Shown here: in pieces, positions 46,546 through 58,356 of the stretch
Layout: every line of letters begins with the position of its first letter
Position numbering within the stretch: the stretch's first letter is position 1
Source: Cichorium intybus
Lineage: Eukaryota; Streptophyta; Magnoliopsida; Asterales; Asteraceae
Length of the DNA stretch: 64,000 bases
Assembly: GCA_023525715.1 (NCBI GenBank)
Contig: JAKNSD010000063.1
Coordinates: 124,001 to 188,000, forward strand
Direction of reading: 5' to 3'
The notes under the pieces: generated by a model
The model's input: the letters and a program-made list of their open reading frames with translations, nothing else
Told to the model about the DNA's origin: nothing
The model's database searches: none
Made by a program: the position numbers and the translations under genes

Positions 46546-47935
46546 ATTGTAATTGTTTTAATGTGTCTTTTTATCTTATCCCATGAAATAACCAGCAACT
46601 ACTATTTTTAATAATTTATATCCGATTACAAGCCCAATGGCTTATTAGAGTTAAGAAAGAGCAATTACATGCTGTTGTTCTTACTATGTAGCTCATAGAT
46701 TTTGAAATTTTCACATAAAAATCATAAATTAATCAAGTTTCACTCATAAGTTTCGTCCCTTTTACATATTTTTAGCTCAATAGCCACGGGTCGAAGTAAC
46801 AATAGAGGTGAGGAAGTGGGACAATATATGTTTTGATGGTGTGGAATTGTTGCTATTCACTCGCTGTCTGTCTCAATCTGGAAAATGTGTTCCTCAGACT
46901 TTTGGTTTAACAATTGAATTCATATATCCTTACTGTCAAGCGCTCCATTCCGACCTAAGAAAACCAGAAATAAAAAACAAAGAAATGTGTATATGTAATT
47001 TGACCCGTATTTTCCCAAAAACATTGCAAGCTTGAAACCAATTAATTCCACTACTTTTACTTAGAGATAGTGAACAAAAATAAACACCAAACACTACACA
47101 TCCATAGCCAAGATAGAATATCACCTCCATTTAGTATGTATCTCTAATCGTAGGTAAAATAAAGAAATCGAAGTTAAGTCCCCAAATCAAAGTGAACATC
47201 ATCGTTGTCAGGATTTAACATGGAGTTGTATGTTGTTGCAGATGGGGCCATCAAACATACATACAAACACAATTGGAGAGACAGTTAAACACAGACAGAC
47301 AAACATAGCTAGAGAGACAGTTTAGAGAATGAAAGATACATTAGTCGATAAAGAGAGATAAGGAATATCAGATTTGTCATTCAGCTTAGTTAACAACCTG
47401 AAGAGTCTTGTCGCTTTTCTGCTTAACATTTTCTTGAAGATTAAATCAAGCAAAATAAAGGATCAAATCTCATCTACAACAAATTCATTGAGAGAGAGAG
47501 AGAGTGTGTGTGTGTGTGTGTATGTGTGTGTGTTATATGAAATAAAGGCAACAAATTCATTTAGCATTCCTCGTGTTCTTCCATTTGTGCGGAAATCCTT
47601 TTTAAGATTGACATTTTTAAAAGGGAGAGAGTGAGTTTATGCAGGGGAAGTGTTGAAGTAGACAGAGAGTGGGGTTGAAGAAGAAAAGGGGCAGATTTAA
47701 GGTTAAGAGTACTGCGAACGGGATCTCAAAATTGGAAACTTTTTTCCGTTTCTATGTGTATGAATGATTTGCTTAAATTAACCAAAACGATATGAAATCA
47801 ATCGCTGAAAATCAGCAAATCATCAGTTATTGTCGATAAATTAAGAGTGAAGGAAGAATTGGGCGGGAAAACATAATTGAAGAGGCATGAGAGGCTGCCA
47901 CGTGGCTTACATAATACTCTTTTATTAGAGTAGGA

Positions 47936-47937
<2 letters not shown>
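46546..47937. other. Host flank without a recognisable gene
   Basis: AT-rich sequence that was joined to 14201 before the outer element inserted. It has a GA then TG dinucleotide run at about 47489-47532. No frame looks coding. Confidence 0.65.

Positions 47938-48026
<89 letters not shown>
47938..48026. repeat. (TA)n microsatellite
   Basis: About 90 bp of alternating TA directly before the Stowaway element, which targets TA. Confidence 0.97.
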
Positions 48027-48028
<2 letters not shown>

Positions 48029-48029
<1 letters not shown>

Positions 48030-48285
48030 TCCCTCCGTCCCAAAATGATAGTCCAGTTTCTCATTTTCAAAGTCAAAGCTTGTCAAGTTTGACCGTAAAT
48101 ATATTTTTTTGTGCTATATAATATTAGATGAAAACTATACCAATGAAAACACATTTACAACACAAATCCATTCATATATTTTGTATCAAATATTATATAA
48201 TAACAACGAAAATATTGATGGTCAAAGTTGACAAGCTTTGACTTTGAAAATGAGAAAGTGGACTATCATTTTGGGACGGAGGGAG
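48029..48285. mobile_element. Stowaway-type MITE (Tc1/mariner)
   Basis: A 257-bp element with terminal inverted repeats CTCCCTCCGTCCCAAAATGA, extending imperfectly for about 60 bp, and TA on both sides (48027-48028 and 48286-48287). The end sequence and TA target are diagnostic of Stowaway. It has no coding capacity. A TA array follows to about 48317. Confidence 0.95.
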
Positions 48286-48317
<32 letters not shown>

Positions 48318-48794
48318 GGTTCATGTATAAACACTAAATATTGTATGATCGTATGATTAATTGTGGTCCAATCATTTGTAAAGGGCTATATAGTAAGCTA
48401 ATATAATAATTAATTATATATTTTTTAATTTTATCTTTTATTTAGGTAATTTAACCAATTATTCCTAAATTATCTCGTTCTCTCTCTCCAGGTCTCTCGT
48501 TATTATACGCTTAGTGTATACCATCTTCTCCAATTTTCCTTTCGTGGACCTCGTCTTCTTCAGCCTTAATCCCCTAATTTTATCTTTTATTTAGGTAATT
48601 TGAACAATTTGATTTTGTAGATATCATTTCATATTTATGATTGCTTGTAGGGGCACGACTACGTTTAGATGTGGGTTTTCTTTGATTCTGTCAAAGATCA
48701 CAAAATTCGATTTGGGTAGGGCAACATCAGTGGTAGCTTAATTACGTACGATATGTTCAACTAAATTCCTCAATGAAGTCTGCTTTCTAAAGAT
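48318..48794. other. Non-coding sequence upstream of the fasciclin fragment
   Basis: It contains a 26-bp direct repeat around ATTTTATCTTTTATTTAGG (about 48427 and 48576) and a pyrimidine-rich leader. It may be the former 5' region of the next feature. Confidence 0.5.
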
Positions 48795-49136
48795 ATGGGG
48801 ATTTTGAAAATGAAACGAGGTCGATCTTCCAAGAGCCAAATCACGTTTGTTGTTGTAATTGTTTCAATTCCTTGCTTTTTGGTTTTGATTCTTTCCGTTT
48901 TTACACTTCCAGACATATCATTTAGCAATGGTTCCAGAACTTCAATCAAGCTCAAGAAATTGAGCAAAATTTCAGAGAACGGTGAGAGGATAAGAACGTT
49001 TGCTACCATGATGATACAAATGTTGCCTCAAGATCTTCCATTTACGATCTTTGTTCCTTCAAAATTAGCTTTTGAGCGTGATTTGAGATTACGGGTAAAT
49101 GATAGTTTGGTGGGAGAGAAAGCGGATTACGAGTAA
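48795..49136 (+). pseudogene. Truncated fasciclin-domain (FAS1) protein
   Basis: A 113-codon frame with a basic N-terminus, one hydrophobic segment at about residues 17-38 (signal anchor or signal peptide), and RTFATMMIQMLPQDLPFTIF with FVPSKLAFERDLRLRVNDS. The last two match the start of a FAS1 domain in plant fasciclin-like proteins, which act in cell-wall and membrane adhesion. The domain should continue for about 90 more residues, but a stop follows ADYE. Sequence after it is not recognisably FAS1. It is probably a fragment or decayed gene, although an unseen intron cannot be excluded. Confidence 0.6.
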
Positions 49137-49678
49137 ACTATAGTCTATGTGAATGAGGTAAGGGCATTATATTTATACCAGTTCATAATTTTCCATAATT
49201 GCACGGGACAAGTTTTCTTTAAAGCTCTCTTCTCGACTCTTGATCCATGTTCTGTATTTTCAAAATGTGAATCTTGCACGTCATGCACATCAGGTGTTTG
49301 TGAAAATGCTTGTGATGCATTCCATTTCTAGGTTCAAAGTTTATCAAACTCTCGTTTTTTATTATATTTTCTACTGCTTCTTGAGCTTCAAATTCCATGG
49401 TATCAAACTCATAATCTTCAATCACGTTTGGTTACGTGTTTTCAGGAGGAGTTTGGGAGTTCTTCCTTAAGGACCGAGTAATGTTTATTGTTCATTAGTA
49501 GATGCTTTAAGAATGAATGACTGAAACTAGAGCATTCTTCAAAAATGTTTATATTCTTTGAGAATGACAGACTAAAACGGAGAATTCTTTAAGAATGGTT
49601 ATATTCTTTGAGAATGGTAGTTTATTATGACAAATGAAGTGTATTCATTTAACAATTAATATATTATTAAAGAATTTG
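49137..49678. other. Non-coding, GAATG-rich sequence
   Basis: No supported gene. From about 49510 the words TTCTTTGAGAATG and TTCTTTAAGAATG recur irregularly. Confidence 0.5.
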
Positions 49679-49797
49679 TGAATGTATATTTCTATTCTTT
49701 CAGAATGTAGTTGTCAAATGAATGTATATTTTTATTCTTTCAGAATGTAGTTGTCAAATGAATGTATATTTCTATTCTTTTAGAATGTAGTTGTCAT
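49679..49797. repeat. 40-bp tandem repeat, three copies
   Basis: Units start at 49679, 49719 and 49759, beginning TGAATGTATATTT and ending AGTTGTCAAA, with one or two substitutions each. Confidence 0.92.
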
Positions 49798-50193
49798 TAT
49801 GTTTTATACATTTGATATAAAAATAATCATATTATTTAAGAATGACAGTCTAATTCTTCGAGAATGAAAATGATAATAATTGAACTTGAAATTTATCCCT
49901 GTAAAGAGTTCAAATTAATCTCTAAGAAATCGACATCAAATATTAATTTTCAAAAATGTTAATTTTAAATTTTGATTTGAAAATATCCTTGAAATTTGTT
50001 TTATATATCCTAAAATCCGAAATTTCTTTATATATTTTTTCAACAAAATGTCCAATTTACCCTTTTTGATTTTATTTAATTAAAAATAATTATTTTTTTC
50101 AATTAACTACATCATGTCATCATCATCTTAATCATTCATTGTTTTCACGTGATGGTCTAAAATTGGTCACACGATCACACAGTATTTGTGATC

Positions 50194-50332
<139 letters not shown>

Positions 50333-50340
50333 CACACATC

Positions 50341-50650
50341 TTGGTGGTTGAGATGGCAAGAGCACATGCCTCCCTTATGGGAGGTTGTGGGTTCAAACCA
50401 CACTCCACACAAGTAAGGTTAAGATATTACACATTTACTTGTGGCCTCTGTGCTAGCCAAGACAGTGTGTACCCGGGGCTGGTTTCCCCCCAGTCGTTGC
50501 TTGCAGGGCGTCTTTCCGGGGTGGACGTGGTTTGCGCCAGGGTTTGCCGATTGCGTGTGCGGGTCTAGTCTCTGTGCAGCATCTACTTGGAGAAAGGGAA
50601 GGTTCAACGGTATAACGACCGAGCAGTCCCATATGTACCTAGCTAGGCTG
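50341..50650 (+). mobile_element. tRNA-derived SINE (candidate 1)
   Basis: The first 70 bp look like a tRNA gene: GGTTGAGATGGCAAGAG as box A, an anticodon-arm-like TCCCTTATGGGA, and box B GGTTCAAACC (50390-50399) within a GTGG...CCAC stem. A body of about 240 bp follows. The tail and target duplications are hidden by AT arrays, so the ends are approximate. Pol III transcription would start near 50335. Confidence 0.7.
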
Positions 50651-50655
50651 TAGTA

Positions 50656-51215
<560 letters not shown>

Positions 51216-51238
51216 NNNNNNNNNNNNNNNNNNNNNNN
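51216..51238. other. Assembly gap
   Basis: Twenty-three undetermined bases inside a microsatellite. Confidence 1.
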
Positions 51239-51289
51239 ATAAAAGAGGTTATAGATGAGTCGAATATTCAGTAAACAGTTCGTCGGGTT

Positions 51290-52080
51290 GTTCATTTATA
51301 TTTGTTTATTTGATAAATAAACGAACATGAATGAGATTTTTTGTTCGTTTAGTTAAACGAACGAACACAAAAAATGATCTTGTTTGTTTACTTAAGTTCG
51401 TGAACGTTCATTTGCGCTTGTTCATTTATATTTGTTTTGTTCATTCATTTACGTTTATTTATTTATGTTCATTCGTTTACGCTCATTTATGTTTGTTATT
51501 TTATTATACACTATATAATATTATAAAACCGTTGAGAGTAACACCGGACCTTTAACAAATATTTATGTTTTATATATTTGTTCTTTTGCCATTGTTTTTT
51601 TATGTTTGCTTGTTCAACATTCTTTGTTCATTTGTTTATGTTTTATATGTTCTATATGTTCGTTTGTTTTTTATGTTCGTTCATTATATTTTATATATTC
51701 ATGTCCATCCATTTATCATCATTTATGTTTGTTTGTTTGTTTAATTCGTTTAGCATATTAACCAGCATAAATGGATCACCCAAGTCAAAGGGCTTCTAGC
51801 CCAGTGGCATTAGGTGTTGCCTTCCCTATTTGAGGTCGAAGGTTCAAGTCTCGTTCGAGACATATGTGATATTAAGGTGTAGTTTAAGAGTAAGAATATG
51901 TTAGATTGCCGTTCTAAAAAAATGGACCACCACAAATAAAATAATCTGTTAAACGAACAAACATGAACAAAAACAATTGTTCTTTTATTTGTTCATGTTT
52001 GTTCATTTGTTCGGTTAAGTTAAACAAACGAATATGAACAATTCATTATTCGTGTTCGTTTGGTTCGTTTACAACATTAA
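51290..52080. repeat. GTTCGTTTA-rich degenerate repeat region
   Basis: Dozens of variants of TTCGTTT, GTTCATTTATG and the inverse AAACGAACGAAC, in both orientations, on both sides of a SINE. It could be a fold-back or Helitron-like repeat; no clear ends are visible. Confidence 0.6.
51781..51919 (+). mobile_element. tRNA-derived SINE (candidate 2) with target duplication
   Basis: A 139-bp element with box A-like TAGCCCAGTGGCATTAGG, box B GGTTCAAGTCTCG (51841-51853) and an A-rich 3' tail. It is bounded by AAATGGATCACC (51769-51780) and AAATGGACCACC (51920-51931), which differ at one base. Size, promoter boxes and duplication all fit a short plant SINE. Confidence 0.82.
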
Positions 52081-52081
52081 A

Positions 52082-52399
52082 TAAGAACATCTACAATAAT
52101 AGTGCTTATTGGTTGATTTTTTTCATGACATGTAAACATCAACTCATCAGTTTCAAAAACATAAAAAAATCTTCTCAATAGGAAAACTTATTTATGGCAC
52201 CACTAAATCTATTTATATCATTTTAGGTGTTTTTTATGGAACTCATCATAATCAATGAAGATGTTCATTGCAAAGCTTATAAATTTACAAATTATGTGAA
52301 AATATTGGATCGATTAAACTCGCAAAATCGCTTTTTGACTTTTAAAAGTTAATTTAACTAAATAAGTTCTTGAAAAATATTCTTTGCAGATGCTCTTAT
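52082..52399. mobile_element. Possible MITE with short inverted ends
   Basis: The left end TAAGAACATCTACAATAATA and the inverted right end TAAGAGCATCTGCAAAGAAT match at about 15 of 20 bases and enclose 318 bp without coding sequence. GAGCATCT-type ends are common in plant MITEs. No clear target duplication. Confidence 0.4.
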
Positions 52400-53274
52400 G
52401 TATAGAATAGATTATTTACTAGAAGTCAAAATAAATAGTGTAAGCGGTTATTTAACAACTTATTTTTTTAGAACATCAACAATAAATGAACTTTTTGAGA
52501 AAAAACTCAAAAATAAAAAGCAAACTATTTCTTCACTAAAGGAGAGCTTTTTCAATATGATTTATATTGATTTTTTGTATTTGTTGTCTAGTTACAATTG
52601 GTTTAAAACATATAAGACCTACATTATAATTTAAAAAACTCATTATGAGAGCTTGCTAATTCACAAGCTTATTAAAAAAAAGCTTTGCTTTGAAAAATGT
52701 CTCACTATAGAATTTTCCTTTTTAAAGAACTTTTTAAGGCTGCGTTTGATAGTTGCTGACTGAGTTAGATCTGACTGAGTTAGAAGCTTGGACTGAGTCA
52801 ACCTCTAATTGAAACTATGTTGTTTGATTATGCATCTGACTGAATGTGCTGAATGATGAGAATGACCATATTACCCTTTTATTCTATCTGATTGTTTGAT
52901 ATAATGTATCTAAATGTGCTGAATAAAAAAGGCTATATTACCCTTTTAGCAAAAAAAAATCAAAAAGTTCACATAAAGATTTCCGAATTCAGAAATTTCA
53001 TATCGAAAATACAATTTGCACATATATTTTTTCTGATTTCAAAAAATGGACCACAAGAACATATTTCAGCGACAAAAATTCTGAATTTATCCAAATGTAA
53101 AACATAAAGTCACGTCACTCTCACGTTTGAACTTATGTAAAAATCCAAAACATAGTCACGTGACCACTAAAACATTGTCATATTCCCATTTGTTATATTA
53201 AAGGGTCCTACTATATATGTGGCTGATTCAATATATACTCCCACCCCCTCCCTCTATCCCCTATATAATACATA
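52400..53274. other. Non-coding AT-rich sequence
   Basis: At 52740 a GGCTGCGTTTGATAGTTGCT stretch resembles MITE ends, but no partner is seen. Tandem-like CTGACTGAGTTAG words follow. No gene is supported. Confidence 0.55.
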
Positions 53275-53780
53275 CTAGGTTAGAAACCCGTGTAATACAC
53301 GGGATGATTAAAAAATAATATAAAAAATATAAAAAATATCAATATCGCAGATGATAAAATTGTCATTTGTGAATTTTGTTTATATTTTGATATTTTATAT
53401 GATATGATAAATTTTGATGGTTTTAGTTAGGAATTACGAACGATATATCTGTTGTCATGCCCAAATACTTTGTTATTAATAAAATCATATAATAAGTATT
53501 TGTTAATTCATAAAAATAAAACTAAATCTAAATTTTATTTAGTTTGACCAATAATACAAAATGATGAAGGACTATAGTTTGACCAATAATCATTGACCAC
53601 GAGTCTGTTCCATTTTTGGAGAGAGTAAACAATTTAAACGTGACTAAATGACCAATGACCATTTTACCCTTACACCCTGACAAACAGTTTTCACAAAGAG
53701 AAACAGCACCAAAGTTTTCAAGAACAAAAAGGCTGAAATTTTCCATTAGTAAAAAGTGAAAAAAGAACCTCTTTTCTTAC

Positions 53781-53939
53781 TCTGGGTGGACCCAAGAGGC
53801 AGTGATTAACAATCATCTGCACGTCACCAACAATGTGAAGTCGATGACGAAGGAGGAAATCGTAATTTCTATGAATACTTCCTCCCACAGAATTCTTAAT
53901 TGGAAGTACTACTTTATCCACCAACCATAACTCGACTGC
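53781..53939 (-). pseudogene. Captured arogenate dehydratase exon B
   Basis: After an AG acceptor the minus strand encodes AVELWLVDKVVLPIKNSVGG and SIHRNYDFLLRHRLHIVGDV, then NHCLLGPPR. This is the core of the prephenate/arogenate dehydratase domain, the plastid enzyme of phenylalanine synthesis. The family sequence normally reads PIENSVGG; here Lys replaces Glu. A GTAAGA donor-like site ends the exon. Only two exons are visible, so it cannot make an enzyme. Confidence 0.87.
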
Positions 53940-54181
53940 CTGAAATTTAAAATACATTAAGAATTTTGTTAAACCTGTTTAAATAGTCAACATAGTAATT
54001 GAGTTGATTTTCCAAAATACAATGTCCTAATAAGAAGAAAATTAAAGTAAATTGCTATACTTGGGTAGATTGTTCAAACTAAGATGTCTTAATGAGAAAA
54101 AGATTGAAACTACGATGTTGTAATAGAAAGAAATGAAAGTAAAATGTTATAATAAACAAAGAAATAAAAGTACGTTGCTAC

Positions 54182-54274
54182 CTTGAATACGGATTCAAAT
54201 TGGTCACATGGAACTGTTTCACATTTTGGGTGTGCTTTAAGAGGAGCAGCCTCACTATATGCACCTGGCAGGTC
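54182..54274 (-). pseudogene. Captured arogenate dehydratase exon A
   Basis: Bounded by AG and GT, this 93-bp exon encodes DLPGAYSEAAPLKAHPKCE and TVPCDQFESVFK, which directly precede exon B in arogenate dehydratase proteins. A second LPGAYSEA-like copy lies on the same strand at about 54388-54415, so the exon start was partly duplicated. Confidence 0.87.
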
Positions 54275-56000
54275 CTATTGCAAAACAAAGAACCAAAATA
54301 TTCGAAAAAAACAGGATTTATTCATATTAAATTATAAAATAATAGTGTATATTATAATAATATTACTTGGTAAGCAACTTGGACTTTTGAGCCTCGCTAT
54401 AAGCACCTGGCAGGCACATCAAAACTTGGTATTTGAAACAAAAATATTCAAAATAAGTGATTTTGTCGTTAGTAATATTAATTAAAAAATGCAAGTCGCT
54501 TGAGAATTTGACATGACTTGCTCACAGAAATTGTGAACCAACTACTCCACAAAATCGATTATCTTTCTCATATTGTCATTAATCCACAAATAATCAAAAA
54601 AACATAAAACCCTTTAATAATATTAGCTACCTATACCCAGTTTAAAAATAAGCATTAGAAATATTATGTATGCACTTTGGTACCTGGAACCAGTTTAAAA
54701 ATAAAATAGATTCAATTAGATTTGGTCAAAAAAGACATTCCATGTAACTTGAAACTTGAGAGGTATAGTGACTTACTTGTACCAATTGAATAGACTTGCC
54801 GGAAACATGACTACGATGGGAATAGCTCGTTTAAGCCATGTAAATTCACATGAAAGTAAAATACAATAGTTGTATATACTAATTAATAAAATCTTCTCAT
54901 TGACATAAAAACCAGAAGACTAAACTCGTAGCTTTACCGGTCTCGAGCACCAATAAAAAAAGAAATAGCTTTACATCGGCTCAAATAAGAGAATTTGACC
55001 GAAGTCCAAAATCAACAAAATCGCAAAAATCAAACATTGACCTAAAATTCAAACCTAAGAAACATAAATTATCAAAAATCAATAAAATTTTGAGCATATC
55101 GAACCTAAGAAAGAAAACAAAAACTTTTACAGATGGAAAATCAGAAAAATAATAAAAAAAATCAAAAAGGGTAATTAGGGAAGTAAAAATCAATGATTAT
55201 GAGCATTATTCCTCGTGGGAAATCAAAAAGAAACATGGAAATCGGAAACAAATACACAAAGATAATGGGGGTTTCTTACCTCTTTGAGTAAAAAGAGAAA
55301 GTAGCAGGGATGGACTTAAACAATTAATCAGTCGGAGAAGCCAGAACGGGAATGGCGAAGCGTATCAGACGGCGACAACAATGATTCTCTCGTGTTGGCT
55401 TTGTCGGAGCTCCAAAAACACATCTGCAGATTGTTATTTGCACAAGAACAGAGACGCATGATTTTATAATCTGGAATCACAATCCAAGAATAGAAAATTA
55501 AGGGGAAGAAATGTGTGAATCTTACCTAATGAAGATAGGATGAAGGTTGCGACTTCTTTACCTTGGTTCATAGCCATAAATTCCTTTCGGTGCTCTAATA
55601 AACATCAACAGATGGTGGTGAAGGTGTTGTTTCTCCCACTCATGGTGACTAAGGTTGTTCGGTTATGGTGAACCTTGTGGTGACGGTGGCAGTAATTGCT
55701 GGTAATGGTGATGAAGCTCATGGTGATCGGCGATGACTATATAAGGGATTAGAAGATGATTTATAAATAAAGCCCTAGACCAGGAGGATGCTGATGAAGA
55801 AACGGATGGCTGATTTTTCGTATTATCGTTGATGAAACGGTGGCGGTAAGTGGAGAAACTAATAGGAGAAAAATCAGGAGCATTTAAAAGTGAAACAGAA
55901 ATGTGAAATAAAAGAAAATCAAAAATTCTATAAAAATGACAAATGTACAAAAGGCCTTAGAAGATGACACGTGACAAAAGTTATTTTTATTTATTAGGTA
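54275..56000. other. Helitron 1 remainder, unassigned
   Basis: Apart from the LPGAYSEA-like duplicate this is AT-rich intron-like sequence. From 55300 to 55960 it is GC-richer and resembles a promoter or 5' UTR; the 95-codon frame on the minus strand is not recognised. Confidence 0.5.
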
Positions 56001-56299
56001 TAGTAGATTACATGTAATTATATGGCAAACAATAATTGAAAGTGATATGATGCGAGGAAATTTAAAGATTTATTTTTTACTCTATCCTTGAAAAAGAATA
56101 CATAAAACTCTATCTTTACTACCTTGTCTTTTTATTCTAAATCGATTGTCATATTATTTTAATTTTGTTGGACGATGACCATATCATCAAGATTTTTCTA
56201 GTTACCTGTCTCAGAGTTAAAATTATGAATTAGACTAAAACTAGCGGGAGCCCGTACTCCGTACGGGCTCGACATTTCGTTTTTTGATCTTCCATTAGT

Positions 56300-56930
56300 A
56301 AAATAAACTGCAAGAAATAGCAACATACTTTCATTGTGCCACTTAGAGCAGGAGCATCTCAATGGATCCACGTCACTTATATTTTGCCCATATATCTGCA
56401 TTAACAATGAGATTATTTATTAGCAAGAGCCATAGGACAAAATTGACAAAAGCGTTTACCTTTTTTTACCAATTTATGCAATAATGTTTCACTTTTTCCA
56501 AATTTATGCAACAATCATTTGGGACAAAACTCCAATATAAACAGACAACCAAAACACATAATCATTTGGGACAAACAAAAAGATGCACATGGATGAGACT
56601 GCCTGAAAAAATAGAATTTGAGAACATCTTCACGCATCTCTAAATTGCAAAACAAAAATCATTACAATTTATTTTTAACAAATAATCCAAATCGTCTTTC
56701 AAGTTATTCCAAAGAGTTTATAAGGTCTTTGAAATTAAACACTAGCCAATCCGCTTTTGAAGGCACAGAATCCCGTAGTTGGACCCCACCATAGCATATA
56801 AAAAGATCCACACATCATTGTTTTCGAGCCTTTACAAAAAAATAAATAAATAAACAAACGATCTCTAAAGTCAAACCATTCGGTCAACAAACCAAATTGA
56901 TTTTGTCATTTTGAGTTATTAATTTATTAT
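56300..56930. other. Helitron 2 3' region, no exon seen
   Basis: AT-rich sequence lacking the expected last exons of phosphoserine phosphatase (the EARKPGGADLF part). One ATAGCAACATACTT motif occurs near 56318. Confidence 0.5.
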
Positions 56931-56933
56931 TAC

Positions 56934-56985
56934 CTCGAGATCAGTCACACCATCGCCAATCATAACGACTGTTTTGTATCCATGA
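56934..56985 (-). pseudogene. Captured phosphoserine phosphatase exon (motif III)
   Basis: The minus strand encodes GYKTVVMIGDGVTDLE, the HAD-family motif with the Mg-binding GDG.TD residues of phosphoserine phosphatase. A GT donor follows. No AG acceptor is visible upstream, so the exon has decayed. Confidence 0.85.
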
Positions 56986-57076
56986 GTATGAAAATTTCAT
57001 TAATTTTTTGTTAAAATTATTGAAAAGGGCTTAATAGATTAAGCACTTGATCCAGAAAGATATATTAATAGCTAAC

Positions 57077-57225
57077 CTTTCTTATTAGTTCAACTGCAGT
57101 TGGTTTTCCTCCACTTCTAAAAGTTGGTTCATTTTCATCAAAACCAGCAAATTCACCCGAATTATTAAATAATAAGTTATTAGCGTATATATTTTCAGAT
57201 GGGACCCCAATGATTGATGCAACCG
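57077..57225 (-). pseudogene. Captured phosphoserine phosphatase exon (middle)
   Basis: Bounded by AG and GT, it encodes PVASIIGVPSENIYANNLLF, SGEFAGFDENEPT and SGGKPTAVELIRK, in the same order as the plastid phosphoserine phosphatase of serine synthesis. The reading frame is open. Confidence 0.88.
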
Positions 57226-57266
57226 GCTACAATAAAAAAAGTAAACCATCGACCCATAAGTTTAAA

Positions 57267-57293
57267 AATAATAATAATAATAATAATAATAAT
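57267..57293. repeat. (TAA)n microsatellite
   Basis: About nine AAT units. Confidence 0.95.
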
Positions 57294-57552
57294 ATGGATA
57301 ATGTACATTATTTGTTATACATTTCTAATATCGGTACCAAAAATATAAGTACGTTGCTATTATTTGTAAAAAATGTAAGTATGTTCCCATTAAGGATAAA
57401 GACAGACAAGTACAATGCAATTATGGTAAAAATTGAAGTTCACTGCCTATATTGGTAAAATGAATAAAGTACATTGCTATTTCGCGCTATTTACCCATAA
57501 AAAAATAGAAAAGAAACCTTCAAAGTACTTATTTTATTAACAGATGACTTAC

Positions 57553-57646
57553 ATTGATCATTTGACAAAAACCTCTGGATATCAAGTATACAGTTTTACC
57601 ACTTCCCTTGAGCTTTTGGACCAATTCCATTATGCCAGGTGAAAGT
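57553..57646 (-). pseudogene. Captured phosphoserine phosphatase exon (motif II)
   Basis: Bounded by AG and GT, it encodes LSPGIMELVQKLKGSGKTVY and LISRGFCQMIN. The family has LISGGFRQMIN, with the conserved Ser of HAD motif II retained and a Gly changed to Arg. Upstream exons with the DVDST nucleophile are not seen. Confidence 0.88.
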
Positions 57647-57741
57647 CTACCAATTAAAAAAAAGTGAAACGTTGAATACCTCTTTTACCATACGACACGA
57701 GTGTTATAAAATATGCTTAAGCAAATAATTTACAAATTTAC

Positions 57742-57803
57742 CCCAAGTACAGATCATAAACCCTCCTCCATAGATGCCACCTTCTACGAACCACACCAAT
57801 TTC
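57742..57803 (-). pseudogene. Captured exon, probably phospholipid scramblase
   Basis: A 62-bp AG/GT-bounded exon encodes EIGVVRRRWHLWRRVYDLYL followed by G, which resembles the RRWHLWRRNYDLYLG block of plant scramblase-family proteins. It lies between exons of two other genes, so the element captured unrelated pieces. It is too short for certainty. Confidence 0.6.
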
Positions 57804-57879
57804 CTATACATAAATTTAATCGAGTTTTACATTCATTAAAATCAATATTAATATAAGTTAAGAAAACATTTTTTTACAA

Positions 57880-58165
57880 ATAATGACAACGTACTTATAA
57901 TTTTTTTTACCGATGATAGCAATACATAGCCGAAACTTATAAAACGTAGTTTATTATTACCCACAATAGCAACGTACTTGTATTTTTTTTACGCATAATA
58001 CCAATATACTTGCATTTCTTTACCCATAAAAGCAACATAGTTACATTTCTTTACCCGTAGACCGTAGTAAAATGTACTTAAAACTTTTTACGGATGATAG
58101 CAACATAAATGAAAGTATGTTGCTATTATGGGTAAAAAAATAAAGTACATTGTCTATATTAGTAG
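57880..58165. repeat. Degenerate repeats of an AGCAACRTACTT motif
   Basis: At intervals of roughly 40 bp the plus strand has variants of ATAGCAACGTACTTG...TTTACCCATAA. At 57340-57480 and 58110-58160 the motif occurs inverted (AAGTACRTTGCTATTATGGG). Related copies lie at 13440-13620 and near 56318. Confidence 0.65.
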
Positions 58166-58356
58166 CGAGAGTAAGCTACTTTTTTTGCAATTCACAGGTA
58201 AGAATATCAAGCTGTCATCATCAATGTTTATTAAGATGATAAAAAATTAGGCTCCAAAATGCAAATAAAATTTCTTATGTATAAAAAATACCAAACGTGT
58301 AGATGTTATGTTTATTAGAAAAGAGGGTATAATGGTAATTTACTACATCAAGGTAC

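Larger units (their letters stand above)
53275..56007 (-). mobile_element. Helitron-like element 1
   Basis: Read on the minus strand it begins TCTACTATACC at 56007 after an A and ends in CTAG at 53275 before a T. An 8-nt spacer separates the CTAG from a hairpin CCCGTGT/ACACGGG (53287-53303). TC start, hairpin, CTRR end and A|T insertion are Helitron hallmarks. No Rep/helicase is present, so it is non-autonomous. It carries arogenate dehydratase exons. Confidence 0.82.

Noticed and set aside
46808..47130. Overlapping short ORFs on both strands in host flank
   Set aside because: No family resemblance, no splice or promoter support, and composition typical of AT-rich non-coding DNA.
50341..50410. 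A tRNA gene
   Set aside because: Boxes A and B and an anticodon-like arm are present, but the acceptor stem is poor and a SINE body follows directly.
52741..53270. A MITE starting GGCTGCGTTTGATAG
   Set aside because: The start looks like a MITE end, but no inverted partner or target duplication could be found.
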